From Desulforapulum sp034007745 (GTDB lineage: Bacteria; Desulfobacterota; Desulfobacteria; Desulfobacterales; Desulfobacteraceae), in NCBI GenBank assembly GCA_034007745.1, contig JAVEQI010000002.1:101313-165312 (forward strand): a stretch of 64,000 nucleotides of DNA. The letters run 5' to 3'. The notes below the pieces were generated by a model that was not told the DNA's origin, did not search any database, and saw only the letters and a list, made by a program, of their open reading frames with translations. The position numbers and the translations under genes are program-made. Below, one piece after another: positions 35,105 through 44,392 of the stretch (position 1 is the first letter of the stretch; each line of letters starts with the position of its first letter).

Positions 35105-36379
35105 ATGACAACAGATAAATCAGCCCCGACCAGTGGAAGCATCCTGGTGGTTGGCGGCGGCATCAGCGGCCTGACCACTGCCCTGGAGGCTGCCGAAGTC
35201 GGGTATGAGGTCTTTATTGTTGAAAAGGACCCTTCCCTTGGCGGAAGGGTATCCCAGCTCAAACAATATTTCCCCAAACTCTGCCCGCCCACATGCGGAC
35301 TTGAGATAAACTACAAACGCATCAAGGACAACCCAAAGATCAAGGTCATGACAATGACCGAGGTCGAGAAGGTCGACGGCAAACCCGGCGACTACACAGT
35401 CAAGCTCAAGATCAGGCCAAGATACGTGAACGACAACTGCACGGCCTGCGGTGAGTGCACAAAGGTCTGTGAGTCTGAGATTTCCAACGAGTACAACCTT
35501 GGCATGAACCGCATCAAAGCAGCCTATCTTCCCCACAACATGGCCTTTCCCCAGCGCTATGTCATGGCCCCCTCCATGGCCCAGGATGACAGGGATCGCT
35601 GCAAAGAGGCCTGTAAGTTTGATGCCGTTGATTTTGATATGGAAGAAAAGAGTATAGACATAAAGGTCGGTGCCATTGTCTGGGCAACGGGCTGGAGACC
35701 CTATGATGCAGCAAGGATAGACAACCTGGGGTTCGGCCGCTACCAGAACATAATCACCAACATGATGCTCGAGCGTCTAGCCGCTCCCAACGGACCAACC
35801 AAGGGGAAGATCGTCAGACCATCGGACGACAAGGCACCCGCTACCATTGGCTTTGTCCAGTGCGCAGGATCAAGGGACGAAGACCACCTTCCCTACTGTT
35901 CATACATCTGCTGCATGGCATCCCTCAAGCACGCCACCTACCTTCGAGCCCAATATCCCCAGGCAAAGATCTACATCTACTACATTGATCTTAGAACCCC
36001 GGGTAGAAAATATGAGAACTTCTACAAAAACCTCAAGGCCGACGAGAATGTCTTTTTTGTAAAGGGCAAAGTTGCAGAAGTAGGTGAAGAAGAGGGCACG
36101 GGCAACATAACCCTCGTTGCCGAGGACACCCTGTCCGGCGACAAAATCCATCAGACCGTTGAGATGCTCGTACTTGCAACGGGGATGCAGCCCAACTCTG
36201 CCGTTGAACGGCCCAATGCCGATCTTACTTTCAATTCAGACGGCTTTATCGTGAATGACTTTAAAAAGGGCGGCATGTTTGCAGCAGGCTGTGCCAACAA
36301 GCCAGCCGATGTTGTAACATCCAATCAGAGTGCCACCGGCATGGCCCTGAAAGCAATTCAAACGCTGGTGAGGAGGTAG
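35105..36379 (+). CDS. qmoA: quinone-interacting membrane-bound oxidoreductase subunit QmoA
   Basis: A 424-residue HdrA-like flavoprotein of the Qmo complex, proposed to carry electrons from menaquinol toward APS reductase. The FAD motif SILVVGGGISGLTTALEAA is near residue 15. The HdrA-type CPPTCGLEINYKRI segment and CTACGECTKVCES supply Fe-S ligands, and IGFVQCAGSRDE is another HdrA signature. ATG 35105 has GGAGGGA upstream. It lacks the ferredoxin tail of full HdrA proteins. It lies seven bases ahead of qmoB. Confidence 0.95.
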   Translation: MTTDKSAPTSGSILVVGGGISGLTTALEAAEVGYEVFIVEKDPSLGGRVSQLKQYFPKLCPPTCGLEINYKRIKDNPKIKVMTMTEVEKVDGKPGDYTVKLKIRPRYVNDNCTACGECTKVCESEISNEYNLGMNRIKAAYLPHNMAFPQRYVMAPSMAQDDRDRCKEACKFDAVDFDMEEKSIDIKVGAIVWATGWRPYDAARIDNLGFGRYQNIITNMMLERLAAPNGPTKGKIVRPSDDKAPATIGFVQCAGSRDEDHLPYCSYICCMASLKHATYLRAQYPQAKIYIYYIDLRTPGRKYENFYKNLKADENVFFVKGKVAEVGEEEGTGNITLVAEDTLSGDKIHQTVEMLVLATGMQPNSAVERPNADLTFNSDGFIVNDFKKGGMFAAGCANKPADVVTSNQSATGMALKAIQTLVRR

Positions 36380-36386
36380 ACCAACC

Positions 36387-38723
36387 ATGGATAAGAAATA
36401 CGGAGTATATATCTGCACAGGGTGCGGCATTGGAGATACCCTTGACATGGAAGCCCTGGTTGACGTACCCGATGAAGAGGGTGTGTACAACAAAACCCAT
36501 CCGTTCCTCTGCGGCAAGGAAGGCCTTGCCATGATACAGAAGGACGTAGACGATGGAAAGGTCAACGCCATGGTCATTGGGGCCTGTTCCCGCCGGGTCA
36601 ACTTTGACGTATTCAAGTTTGACAACTGCATTGTGGAGCGGGCAAATCTCAGGGAAGGCGTGGTATGGCCCCATTCCCGGGAGAAATACCCTGCCCTCAC
36701 CGAAGAGCAGAAGGACGATGAGGAGCACTTTGACCGCATCCAGATGAAGGCCGAGGATTACATCAAGATGGGCATGGCCCGAGTTGAAAAGGTAACACTT
36801 CCAACCCCCTACAAGACCGAAAAATTTTCCAAAAAGATCCTCGTCCTCGGCGGCGGCATCACCGGTATCTCAGCGGCACTTGATGCGGCCAAGGCGGGAT
36901 TTGAGGTCACCATTGTAGAGAAACAGCCTAAACTTGGCGGTTATGCGGCTTCCATGAGAAGCCAGATGCCCGTGGTCGAGCCCTTTGAGGAGCTGATTCC
37001 ATCGGTTCTAGCCGACAGGCTTGCCGAGCTTGAGCAATATCCCAACATCGAAGTTAGAACAGGAGTCGAGGTGGCCCGTATCGCCGGTCAGCCCGGTGAG
37101 TTCACCGTAACCTTTAAGAAACCCGGTGAAAAAATTCCCTTTGACGTACCCTTTCCCCTGCCCGAAGAGATGACCAAGGATGAAAAGGGCGAGGATCTGA
37201 ATCCGGAAGACATGCATGCCAAGTTTCTTGAGTACAACGAGGGCCGACTGGACATTCTCCAGATTGATCCCGAGGGAGAACTGTATGGAGCGGTGGTTCT
37301 GGCTGCCGGGTGGAGACCGGACAAACTTAAGGGCGAAGCCTATGCCCACCTGGGTATTGACCTTCCAGATGTAATCACCAACGATGAGTTTGAACGACTT
37401 GCCGCCAAGGGCAAGGTTGTCAGACCTTCGGACGGCAAAGAGGCAAAAACGGTCGTCTTTGTCCAAAGCCCTGGAAAGGATGAGGATGATGCAGATTTCC
37501 CCTACTGCGGGTCGGTCACAAGCCTGGTGGCACTGAAACAGGCCAAGTATGTCAGAAACGACTACGAGGATGGCAAGGCCTACATCATATACCAACATAT
37601 GAGAACTCCGGGGCTTCAGGAAAATTTTTACAAGAGTATCCAGCAGGACAATGGAATCTTCATGACCAAGGGTGCGGTAAACAGCGTGACCCAAAAGGGA
37701 GACTCCCTGGTGGTTGAGGCAGCGAATACACTGCTTGGCAAGGATATCGCCATTGAGGCGGATCTTGTTGTTCTTTCCAGCGGTATGGTGCCGGTCACCG
37801 TAGATGATCCCGTTGTTAACCTTGCCTATCGCCAGGGTCCCGGTTTCAGGGACAACGACATTTTTGGTGGATACGCCGATTCAAACTATATCTGCTTTCC
37901 CTATGAGACCCAGAGAACAGGGGTATATGCGGCAGGCACCATCCGTCGAGCCATGACCATCGAAGAGAGCATGGAAGATGCAACAGGAGCTGCCCTCAAG
38001 GCGATTCAATGTATCGAATCCTCATTCAGGGGAGTTTCAGTTCATCCAAGATCCGGCGACATGACCTTCCCCGAGTTTTTCATGCAGCGCTGCACCCAGT
38101 GTAAACGCTGCACAGTGGAATGTCCCTTTGGCGCCCTTGATGACGATGATAAGGGTACGCCCAAGATCAATCCCACCCGGTGCCGTAGATGCGGAACCTG
38201 CATGGGTGCCTGTCCCGAGCGTATCATCAGCTTTTCCGACTACAGCATCGACAGCATCGGCTCCCAGATCAAGGCAGTCGGTGTTCCGTCTGAGGACGAC
38301 TTTGACGAGCCGCCCTTCAGGATTCTTGCCCTGGTATGCGAAAACGATGCCTATCCGGCCCTTGACATGGTCGGCATGAACCGCATGGATTACTCGCCCG
38401 ACGTAAGGGTCATCCCGGTGCGCTGTCTTGGTTCGGTCAACGCAATCTGGATCAAGGACGCCCTGGCCCAGGGAATGGACGGTGTTATCCTGATCGGTTG
38501 CAAGCACGGTGATGATTACCAGTGCCATTTCATGAAGGGCAGCGAGCTTGCCGAGATCCGGGCCAACAAGATGGGTGACGCCCTTGCAAGTCTTGCCCTT
38601 GAAGAAGAGCGGGTAAGATTTGAAGAGATCGCCATTGATGAGTATGACAAGCTTCCCGGACTCTTGAGCGATTTTGTTGAAGAGATCGAGGGCCTTGGTC
38701 CCAACCCGTTCAAGGGATTCTAA
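36387..38723 (+). CDS. qmoB: quinone-interacting membrane-bound oxidoreductase subunit QmoB
   Basis: A 778-residue HdrA-type flavoprotein fused to an MvhD-like C-terminus. The order is: N-terminal CTGCGIGDTLD and GACSRRVNFD (HdrA-type cluster region), FAD motif ILVLGGGITGISAALDAA at about residue 151, two [4Fe-4S] ferredoxin motifs CTQCKRCTVECP and CRRCGTCMGACP at about 571-618, then the MvhD-type domain (RCLGSVNAIW, GCKHGDDYQC). It is cytoplasmic and associates with QmoC. An inverted-repeat hairpin lies in the 109-base gap before qmoC. Confidence 0.95.
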   Translation: MDKKYGVYICTGCGIGDTLDMEALVDVPDEEGVYNKTHPFLCGKEGLAMIQKDVDDGKVNAMVIGACSRRVNFDVFKFDNCIVERANLREGVVWPHSREKYPALTEEQKDDEEHFDRIQMKAEDYIKMGMARVEKVTLPTPYKTEKFSKKILVLGGGITGISAALDAAKAGFEVTIVEKQPKLGGYAASMRSQMPVVEPFEELIPSVLADRLAELEQYPNIEVRTGVEVARIAGQPGEFTVTFKKPGEKIPFDVPFPLPEEMTKDEKGEDLNPEDMHAKFLEYNEGRLDILQIDPEGELYGAVVLAAGWRPDKLKGEAYAHLGIDLPDVITNDEFERLAAKGKVVRPSDGKEAKTVVFVQSPGKDEDDADFPYCGSVTSLVALKQAKYVRNDYEDGKAYIIYQHMRTPGLQENFYKSIQQDNGIFMTKGAVNSVTQKGDSLVVEAANTLLGKDIAIEADLVVLSSGMVPVTVDDPVVNLAYRQGPGFRDNDIFGGYADSNYICFPYETQRTGVYAAGTIRRAMTIEESMEDATGAALKAIQCIESSFRGVSVHPRSGDMTFPEFFMQRCTQCKRCTVECPFGALDDDDKGTPKINPTRCRRCGTCMGACPERIISFSDYSIDSIGSQIKAVGVPSEDDFDEPPFRILALVCENDAYPALDMVGMNRMDYSPDVRVIPVRCLGSVNAIWIKDALAQGMDGVILIGCKHGDDYQCHFMKGSELAEIRANKMGDALASLALEEERVRFEEIAIDEYDKLPGLLSDFVEEIEGLGPNPFKGF

Positions 38724-38774
38724 CCGGCGCGGCCGGAGCAAGGTATGACTCACGGTCGCAACAAACTATACACA

Positions 38775-38802
38775 CCTCCGGCTGGTATGAATCAGCCGGA
38801 GG
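38775..38802 (+). terminator. hairpin between qmoB and qmoC
   Basis: CCTCCGGCTG (38775-38784) and CAGCCGGAGG (38793-38802) form a perfect 10-bp stem with an 8-base loop, followed by gttatataaaaattt rather than a clean T-run. It may stabilise the upstream mRNA or partially terminate, giving less qmoC than qmoAB. Confidence 0.6.
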
Positions 38803-38832
38803 GTTATATAAAAATTTAGGAGGTATCACAGT

Positions 38833-40008
38833 ATGAGTGATAAATACCTTGTTCAACCGGATCTGGCCTATATCAAAGAGCTGGAGGGCCTCGGTGCGGA
38901 CACGCTGAAAAAATGCTTCCAGTGCGCCACCTGCTCGGTTGCCTGCCCGATTTCACCGGACAACAGCCCCTTCCCCAGAAAAGAGATGATAGCAGCATCC
39001 TGGGGCTTGAAAGACAAACTGATCCCCAACGCTGACATCTGGCTCTGCCACGAGTGCGGGGACTGTTCCGACCTCTGTCCCAGGGGGGCAAGGCCTGGTG
39101 ACGTGCTATCGGCAATCCGTTATACGGCCATCAAAGAGTATGCCCGGCCAAAATTTCTTGCCAATGCAGTGGAAGATCCCAAAAAGCTCCCGTTTCTCCT
39201 TGCAATTCCAGGTCTCTGGCTTGCCCTTCTTGCCTTTATCACCATGACGGCGGGGGATACCATGACCAGGATTTTCAACACTTTCGGTGTCCAGTGGGCC
39301 CATGAAAGCAATGGTGAAATTGCCCAGGCAGATTTTTTCTCCACCTGGTTTGTGGATTTAACCTTTGTGCCCCTGGCAGGCTTTGTGGTCATAGTCTTTG
39401 CCTTAAGCCTGAAACGCTTTATTACCGATATCCATCAGAATGCAGTTGCCGAAGGTAAAACCGACAAAACCAGCATAGATGTCAAAGGTTTTTTACTCTC
39501 CATTGTCAAGGTGATCCCGGTTATATTGAAGCATGACAAGTTCAACGAATGCGAGGCAAACCATGACAGGGCAACAGCCCATATGATGGTTCTCTATTCG
39601 TTTATCGGACTCTTCATCGTAACCAGCATCTTCTTTGTCGTTCTTTATGTTTTCAGCATCCCGGGACCCTACTCCCAGCTGAACCCTGTAAAGTGGCTTG
39701 CCAATATTTCCGGTGCTGCCCTTGTAATAGGTGCGACTCTGATGATCAAGAACCGCCTGGGAAAAAAAGATCAAGTATCGGCCTACAAAGACTGGTATAT
39801 CCTTGGTATCGTTCTTTCACTTGGTGTTACTGGACTTCTCACCGAAATGGCACGCCTTGCAGGCTACGCCAACCTGTCCTATTTCATCTACTGGCTCCAT
39901 CTGATTGCAATATTTAACCTGTTCGCATTTCTGCCCTTCTCCAAGATGGCCCATCTGGTCTACAGGACAACAGCACTGGCCTATGCGGAGTATGCCAACA
40001 GAAAATAA
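38833..40008 (+). CDS. qmoC: quinone-interacting membrane-bound oxidoreductase subunit QmoC
   Basis: A 391-residue membrane anchor. The N-terminal 110 residues are HdrC-like, with two [4Fe-4S] motifs CFQCATCSVACP and CHECGDCSDLCP. The rest is a heme-b/HdrE-NarI-like membrane domain with about six hydrophobic segments (for example LLAIPGLWLALLAFI, LAGFVVIVFALSL, FIGLFIVTSIFFVVLYVF) and candidate heme histidines such as HESNG, NHDRATAH and HLIAIFN. It is the likely menaquinol-oxidising subunit. TTAGGAGG precedes ATG 38833. A strong terminator follows. Confidence 0.95.
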   Translation: MSDKYLVQPDLAYIKELEGLGADTLKKCFQCATCSVACPISPDNSPFPRKEMIAASWGLKDKLIPNADIWLCHECGDCSDLCPRGARPGDVLSAIRYTAIKEYARPKFLANAVEDPKKLPFLLAIPGLWLALLAFITMTAGDTMTRIFNTFGVQWAHESNGEIAQADFFSTWFVDLTFVPLAGFVVIVFALSLKRFITDIHQNAVAEGKTDKTSIDVKGFLLSIVKVIPVILKHDKFNECEANHDRATAHMMVLYSFIGLFIVTSIFFVVLYVFSIPGPYSQLNPVKWLANISGAALVIGATLMIKNRLGKKDQVSAYKDWYILGIVLSLGVTGLLTEMARLAGYANLSYFIYWLHLIAIFNLFAFLPFSKMAHLVYRTTALAYAEYANRK

Positions 40009-40041
40009 AGCCTGACAGTATCCGGCATCAGTCTCAGAATC

Positions 40042-40078
40042 AAGGGGTTGCGGTTTTTTACCGCAACCCCTTTTTTTT
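40042..40078 (+). terminator. Rho-independent terminator of qmoABC
   Basis: AAGGGGTTGCGG (40042-40053) pairs with CCGCAACCCCTT (40061-40072) in a 12-bp stem around a short T/A loop, running into a T-tract. It lies 33 bases after the qmoC stop. Confidence 0.9.
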
Positions 40079-40198
40079 CCCTTGCTTTTTTTATTTCAAA
40101 GGATATAGTCAAATTATTGCTTGCGGCAAAGGCTGTATCTGGTCGTTTTCGGAGCAGCTTTCATAGGGGTCAAATGTTGATTTAAGGAGGGTAAGGTT

Positions 40199-40399
40199 TT
40201 GGCACAAGGAACTGTTAAATGGTTTAGCGACAAAAAGGGTTTTGGTTTTATCGAACAGGACGATGGTAACGATGTGTTTGTTCACCATACGGCAATAGAT
40301 ATGCCCGGGTTTAAAACACTCGCCGAGGGTGAAAGAGTCAACTTTGACATTGAAGACAACGAACGCGGACCTGCTGCAAAAAATGTTGTAAAACAGTAG
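40199..40399 (+). CDS. cold-shock domain protein
   Basis: A 66-residue single-domain RNA/ssDNA-binding cold-shock protein. RNP1 (KGFGFIE, residues 13-19) and RNP2 (VFVHH, 26-30) are intact, and GTVKWFSDKKG is the standard N-terminus. The start is TTG at 40199 (there is no ATG), behind AAGGAGGG about eight bases upstream. It is monocistronic between two terminators. The rare start may moderate its translation. Members act as RNA chaperones; whether this one is cold-induced cannot be read here. Confidence 0.93.
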   Translation: MAQGTVKWFSDKKGFGFIEQDDGNDVFVHHTAIDMPGFKTLAEGERVNFDIEDNERGPAAKNVVKQ

Positions 40400-40421
40400 A
40401 TCTTTCTGCATAGCATCCATC

Positions 40422-40455
40422 AAAAAAGGCAGAAGCTGGTGCTTCTGCCTTTTTT
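40422..40455. terminator. terminator after the cold-shock gene
   Basis: AAAAAAGGCAGAAGC, loop TGGT, GCTTCTGCCTTTTTT: a 15-bp stem including the A/T flanks, 22 bases after the stop codon. The A-run on the left and T-run on the right make it usable in both directions. Confidence 0.9.
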
Positions 40456-40483
40456 AGTAGAGGCTTTTTAAAAGGATAATAAT

Positions 40484-41569
40484 TTGAAATACAAAATAGC
40501 GCTGCTCCCGGGAGATGGAATCGGCCCTGAAGTCATGGCAGAGGCGGTAAAGATCCTCGAACGGATCAAGACCATCTATGAATTTGACATTGAGCTTACC
40601 CAGGCAGACGTGGGGGGATGTGCCATAGACAGCTCAGGCATGGCATTGCCCCCCGAGACACTGAAAATATGCGAACAGAGCCAGGCCATCCTCTTTGGCT
40701 CGGTGGGCGGACCCAAGTGGGAGAGCCTTCCCCCCGAGGAACAACCCGAACGTGGGGCTCTTCTCCCCCTGCGGAAACACTTCAACCTGTACTGCAATTT
40801 AAGGCCCGCCAGGGTCTTTCCATCCCTTGCAGGTGCATCCCCGCTCAAGTCTTCGATTGTTCGACAGGGATTTGACATCCTCTGCGTCAGGGAACTTACC
40901 GGTGGAATTTATTTTGGCCAGCCCAAGGGCCGGGAGGGAACGGGTCCCACGGAAAGAGCCTGGGACACCCTTGTCTACTCGAGGATGGAGATCGAAAGAA
41001 TTGCACACCACGCCTTTAAGGCGGCGGGTAAAAGGCGACGGATAGTTACTTCCGTGGACAAGGCCAATGTGCTCACCTCCATGGTGCTATGGCGGGAAAC
41101 GGTCATCGAAGTAGCAAAACAGTATCCAGACATCCAGCTGAACCACATCTATGTGGACAACGCCACCATGCAGCTGGTCAAGGATCCCCACCAGTTTGAT
41201 GTGCTGCTCTGCCCCAATATGTTCGGAGACATCATATCCGACGAATGCGCCATGATAACCGGCTCCATGGGGTTACTGGCATCTGCCAGCTTAAACGAAC
41301 GCAACTTCGGCCTTTTTGAGCCTGCAGGGGGCTCTGCACCGGACATTGCAGGCAAAGGCATTGCAAACCCCATTGCCCAGATTCTGTCGGCAGCAATGAT
41401 GCTCAGATACAGCCTTAATCAGCCAAAGGCCGCCGATGCAATTGCGGCGGCCGTTTCAAAGGTGCTGGACCGGGGAATCCTTACGGCAGATCTCGTCTCT
41501 GCCGACGACCAAAAGCATGTTACAACCGTTGAAATGGGCAACTATATAGCTGACGCTATTAGTAGATAG
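40484..41569 (+). CDS. leuB: 3-isopropylmalate dehydrogenase
   Basis: A 361-residue NAD-dependent decarboxylating dehydrogenase of leucine synthesis. LLPGDGIGPEV is the N-terminal motif, ELTGGIYFGQPKGREG the substrate-binding loop, and NMFGDIISDECAMITGSMGLLASASL the metal and NAD site. The start is TTG at 40484 after AAAGGA. The length and the LREL/YFG signatures favour LeuB over isocitrate or tartrate dehydrogenase. leuA/C/D are not adjacent. It is monocistronic and ends at a bidirectional terminator. Confidence 0.95.
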   Translation: MKYKIALLPGDGIGPEVMAEAVKILERIKTIYEFDIELTQADVGGCAIDSSGMALPPETLKICEQSQAILFGSVGGPKWESLPPEEQPERGALLPLRKHFNLYCNLRPARVFPSLAGASPLKSSIVRQGFDILCVRELTGGIYFGQPKGREGTGPTERAWDTLVYSRMEIERIAHHAFKAAGKRRRIVTSVDKANVLTSMVLWRETVIEVAKQYPDIQLNHIYVDNATMQLVKDPHQFDVLLCPNMFGDIISDECAMITGSMGLLASASLNERNFGLFEPAGGSAPDIAGKGIANPIAQILSAAMMLRYSLNQPKAADAIAAAVSKVLDRGILTADLVSADDQKHVTTVEMGNYIADAISR

Positions 41570-41605
41570 TTGATAGTAGGGAGTAGCTGTTACCTACTAT
41601 CAACT

Positions 41606-41644
41606 AAAAAGGGCCTTTCATCTACAAGATGAAAGGCCCTTTTT
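41606..41644. terminator. bidirectional terminator between leuB and the tRNA array
   Basis: AAAAAGGGCCTTTCATCT (41606-41623), loop ACA, AGATGAAAGGCCCTTTTT (41627-41644): an 18-bp perfect stem with A/T flanks. It ends leuB on the plus strand and the tRNA-Val/tRNA-Asp transcript on the minus strand. A separate 12-bp inverted repeat (41568-41579 / 41594-41605) abuts it and begins in the leuB stop codon. Confidence 0.9.
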
Positions 41645-41647
41645 AAA

Positions 41648-41724
41648 TGGCGGGAGCGACCGGGCTCGAACCGGCGACCTCCTGCGTGACAGGCAGGCGT
41701 TCTAACCAACTGAACTACGCCCCC
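41648..41724 (-). tRNA. tRNA-Asp (anticodon GTC)
   Basis: A 77-base cloverleaf on the minus strand. The acceptor arm is GGGGGCG/CGCTCCC with one G-T pair, T8-A9, anticodon stem CCTGC/GCAGG around CTGTCAC (anticodon GTC) and T-loop GTTCGAGCC. Discriminator G and an encoded CCA complete it. It follows tRNA-Val after 22 bases. Confidence 0.95.
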
Positions 41725-41746
41725 GCAATCTAATCAATGCTTAAGT

Positions 41747-41822
41747 TGGTGGGCGAAACAGGGCTCGAACCTGTGACTTCAACCTTGTAAGGGTTGCACT
41801 CTACCAACTGAGTTATTCGCCC
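41747..41822 (-). tRNA. tRNA-Val (anticodon TAC)
   Basis: A 76-base cloverleaf on the minus strand. The acceptor arm is GGGCGAA/TTCGCCC, with anticodon stem CAACC/GGTTG around loop CTTACAA (anticodon TAC) and T arm GTTCGAGCC. Discriminator A and an encoded CCA complete it. It begins 66 bases after the lon stop on the same strand, so it may be partly transcribed with lon. Confidence 0.95.
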
Positions 41823-41888
41823 GCTTCAATCTCAACAACGGAATAGTATTTACCAGTATTCTCGATGGGTGTCAAGCATAAAAAACAT

Positions 41889-44306
41889 CTACTCCTCTTT
41901 TTTTTCAACTTCTTTATCAAGCAGGGCAAGTTCAAGCACCTCGCCCATCTCTTCAACCAGACAAATCTCCATCTGCCGCTGGATGGAGGCGGGGATTTCA
42001 ACTATGTCCCTCTTGTTCTCTTTGGAGATGATGACCCTGGTGATGCCCGTTGCATGGGCAGCAATAAGCTTCTCCTTGAGACCGCCCACAGGCAGCACAC
42101 GCCCCCTCAGGGTGATCTCTCCGGTCATGGCAGTCTTTCGATCCACAGGCCTGCCCGTTAAAGCCGAAACAAGGGCCGTACACATGGCTATCCCGGCTGA
42201 AGGACCATCCTTTGGGATAGCACCCTCAGGCACATGGATATGGATATCAATCTTGCGGTAAAAGTCATCCTGGATATGAAACTCCCTGTGCCTGGAACGT
42301 ACATAGCTGACGGCAGCCGAGGCAGATTCTTTCATCACATCCCCGAGTTTACCCGTCACTGAAACATTTCCCTTGCCCGGCATGGTGACCGTTTCAATGG
42401 TTAAGAGCTCCCCTCCGGCCTGGGTCCAGGCAAGCCCGTTCACAATACCTACTTGATCCTTTGCCTCGAGCATGGAATCCCGGAACTTAGGCTGGCCAAG
42501 GTGCTTGTGGATGGATCTGACTGAAAGGTTGTACAACGGTTTATCCCTTTGGCTCTCTTTCTGTCTATCCTTCAGGTTATCGCCTGCCTCGACAATATTT
42601 TTTACAATCTTCCGGCAGACAGATGAGATCTCCCGTTCAAGGTTCCGCACCCCGGCCTCCCGGGTGTATTGACGGATGATGGTAAGAATTGCCTGCTTGG
42701 AGAACACCACATCATTTTCGGCAAGCCCATTGGCCGCAAGCTGCTTTGGGATCAGAAACCCATGGGCGATCCTCTCCTTCTCATTCTCTGTGTACCCGGG
42801 GATCTGGATCACCTCCATCCTGTCCCGCAGGGGAGCTGGAATATTATGAAGGGTATTGGCCGTGGTTACGAAGAGAATGTCGGAAAGATCATAGTCCACA
42901 TCAAGGTAATGGTCGTTGAAGCTCTGATTCTGTTCAGGATCAAGAACCTCGAGCAGGGCGGACGATGGGTCCCCCCTGAAATCGGTGCTCATCTTGTCCA
43001 CCTCGTCGAGGCAGAATACCGGATTGCTGTAACCGGTTTTTTTAAGGGTCTGGATAATCTTGCCGGGCATGGCACCAATATAGGTCCTCCTATGCCCCCG
43101 AATCTCGGCCTCGTCCCTGACACCGCCCAGGGATATCCTGGCAAAGGACCTGCCGGTAGAACGGGCAATGGATCGTGCCAGGGAAGTCTTGCCCACACCT
43201 GGCGGACCCACCAGGCAGAGAATCGGCCCCTTGATCTTTTTTACCAGCATCTGAACCGCCAGATACTCGAGTATCCTCTCCTTGGGTTTTTCAAGGCCGT
43301 AGTGATCCTTGTCCAGTATCTGACGGGCATCGGCAAGATTCATTTTGATGCGACTCTTTCGATACCAGGGAAGGCTGATTAGCCAGTCTATGTAATTTCT
43401 GACAACGGTTGCCTCGGACGACATGGGTGCCATTTGAACAAGCTTGTCAAACTCCCTGCGAACTGCGGCCGCAGCCTCTTTGGGCATCCTCTTCCGCTTG
43501 ATCTTGTTTTCAAGCTCCTGGAACTCGTGGGAGTTTTCCCCATCCTCACCCATTTCCCGCTTGATGGCCGTCATCTGTTCGTTAAGGTAGTGCTTTTTCT
43601 GAAGCTTCTCCATCTGTTCCTTTACCCTGCCCTTGATCTTCTGGGACATGGCAAAGACCTCGGTTTCCTCATGGGTAAGCTTTAACAGCAAAAACAGCCG
43701 CTCCCCAACGTTTGAGGTATTGAGGAGCTGACGTTTATCGTTGACCTTAAAGGGCATGTGGGCGGCAATGGTGTCGGCGAGCTTGCCAGGATCATCGGAA
43801 AGCCCCCCAAGGAGCTGAATCAATCCCTTGGAAATAGTGCCGGCAAGTTTTGCATAGGCCTCAAAAGCCTCAACAACAGTACGTACCGCAGCCTTGGCCT
43901 CAGGGCCTTCAGGGTTTGTCTCGTGGACAATCGTAAACTCGGCCGTCACAAAATCATCACCCTCCCTGAGCCTTATGAGCCTCCCCCGGCATTCTCCCTC
44001 CACAAGGGCCTTGACAGTACCATCGGGAAGCCGCAGCATTTGTGTGATCCTTGCCTGGGTTCCCATGGGCGAAATGTCGTTAACCATGGGCTTGATCGTC
44101 TCCGGGTCATTCTGGGTGGCAAGGAAAATACGCTTGTCCGTTTCCATGGCCCTTGACAGGGCCTTGATGGAATGGGCTCTCCCCATGAACACAGGGGTAA
44201 TCATATGGGGAAAAAGGACCATATCCCTGAGAGGTACCAGGGGCAGTTGCCTTGTTTCTGTTTCAGGATCTTCTTTGTTTATCTTGTTCAAATTATCTGT
44301 CATCAA
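41889..44306 (-). CDS. lon: ATP-dependent protease Lon
   Basis: An 805-residue AAA+ serine protease that removes damaged and regulatory proteins. The N-terminal LON substrate domain starts with LPLVPLRDMVLFPHM. The AAA+ module has Walker A GPPGVGKTSL and Walker B VFCLDEVDKM. The C-terminal protease domain carries the catalytic Ser in KDGPSAGIAMCTA and the Lys in the LPVGGLKEKLIAAHATG segment. Length is typical. It is downstream of clpX, completing a tig-clpP-clpX-lon proteostasis operon. Confidence 0.97.
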   Translation of the reverse strand: MMTDNLNKINKEDPETETRQLPLVPLRDMVLFPHMITPVFMGRAHSIKALSRAMETDKRIFLATQNDPETIKPMVNDISPMGTQARITQMLRLPDGTVKALVEGECRGRLIRLREGDDFVTAEFTIVHETNPEGPEAKAAVRTVVEAFEAYAKLAGTISKGLIQLLGGLSDDPGKLADTIAAHMPFKVNDKRQLLNTSNVGERLFLLLKLTHEETEVFAMSQKIKGRVKEQMEKLQKKHYLNEQMTAIKREMGEDGENSHEFQELENKIKRKRMPKEAAAAVRREFDKLVQMAPMSSEATVVRNYIDWLISLPWYRKSRIKMNLADARQILDKDHYGLEKPKERILEYLAVQMLVKKIKGPILCLVGPPGVGKTSLARSIARSTGRSFARISLGGVRDEAEIRGHRRTYIGAMPGKIIQTLKKTGYSNPVFCLDEVDKMSTDFRGDPSSALLEVLDPEQNQSFNDHYLDVDYDLSDILFVTTANTLHNIPAPLRDRMEVIQIPGYTENEKERIAHGFLIPKQLAANGLAENDVVFSKQAILTIIRQYTREAGVRNLEREISSVCRKIVKNIVEAGDNLKDRQKESQRDKPLYNLSVRSIHKHLGQPKFRDSMLEAKDQVGIVNGLAWTQAGGELLTIETVTMPGKGNVSVTGKLGDVMKESASAAVSYVRSRHREFHIQDDFYRKIDIHIHVPEGAIPKDGPSAGIAMCTALVSALTGRPVDRKTAMTGEITLRGRVLPVGGLKEKLIAAHATGITRVIISKENKRDIVEIPASIQRQMEICLVEEMGEVLELALLDKEVEKKEE

Positions 44307-44392
44307 TTAGCAACTTTTAGGTGTCTTTTCCCTGGCCCCGGAAGATTCAGAGGCCAGGATTTTATGATTTGAGCCGGTCAGGCCCATGATTC

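Noticed and set aside
38037..38753. 238-residue minus-strand ORF opposite qmoB
   Set aside because: Antisense to conserved ferredoxin and MvhD-like domains; no independent support.
40109..40423. 104-residue minus-strand ORF over the cold-shock gene
   Set aside because: Antisense to a gene with intact RNP motifs; no ribosome site seen.
42669..43382. 237-residue plus-strand ORF opposite lon
   Set aside because: Shadow of the Lon AAA+ domain.
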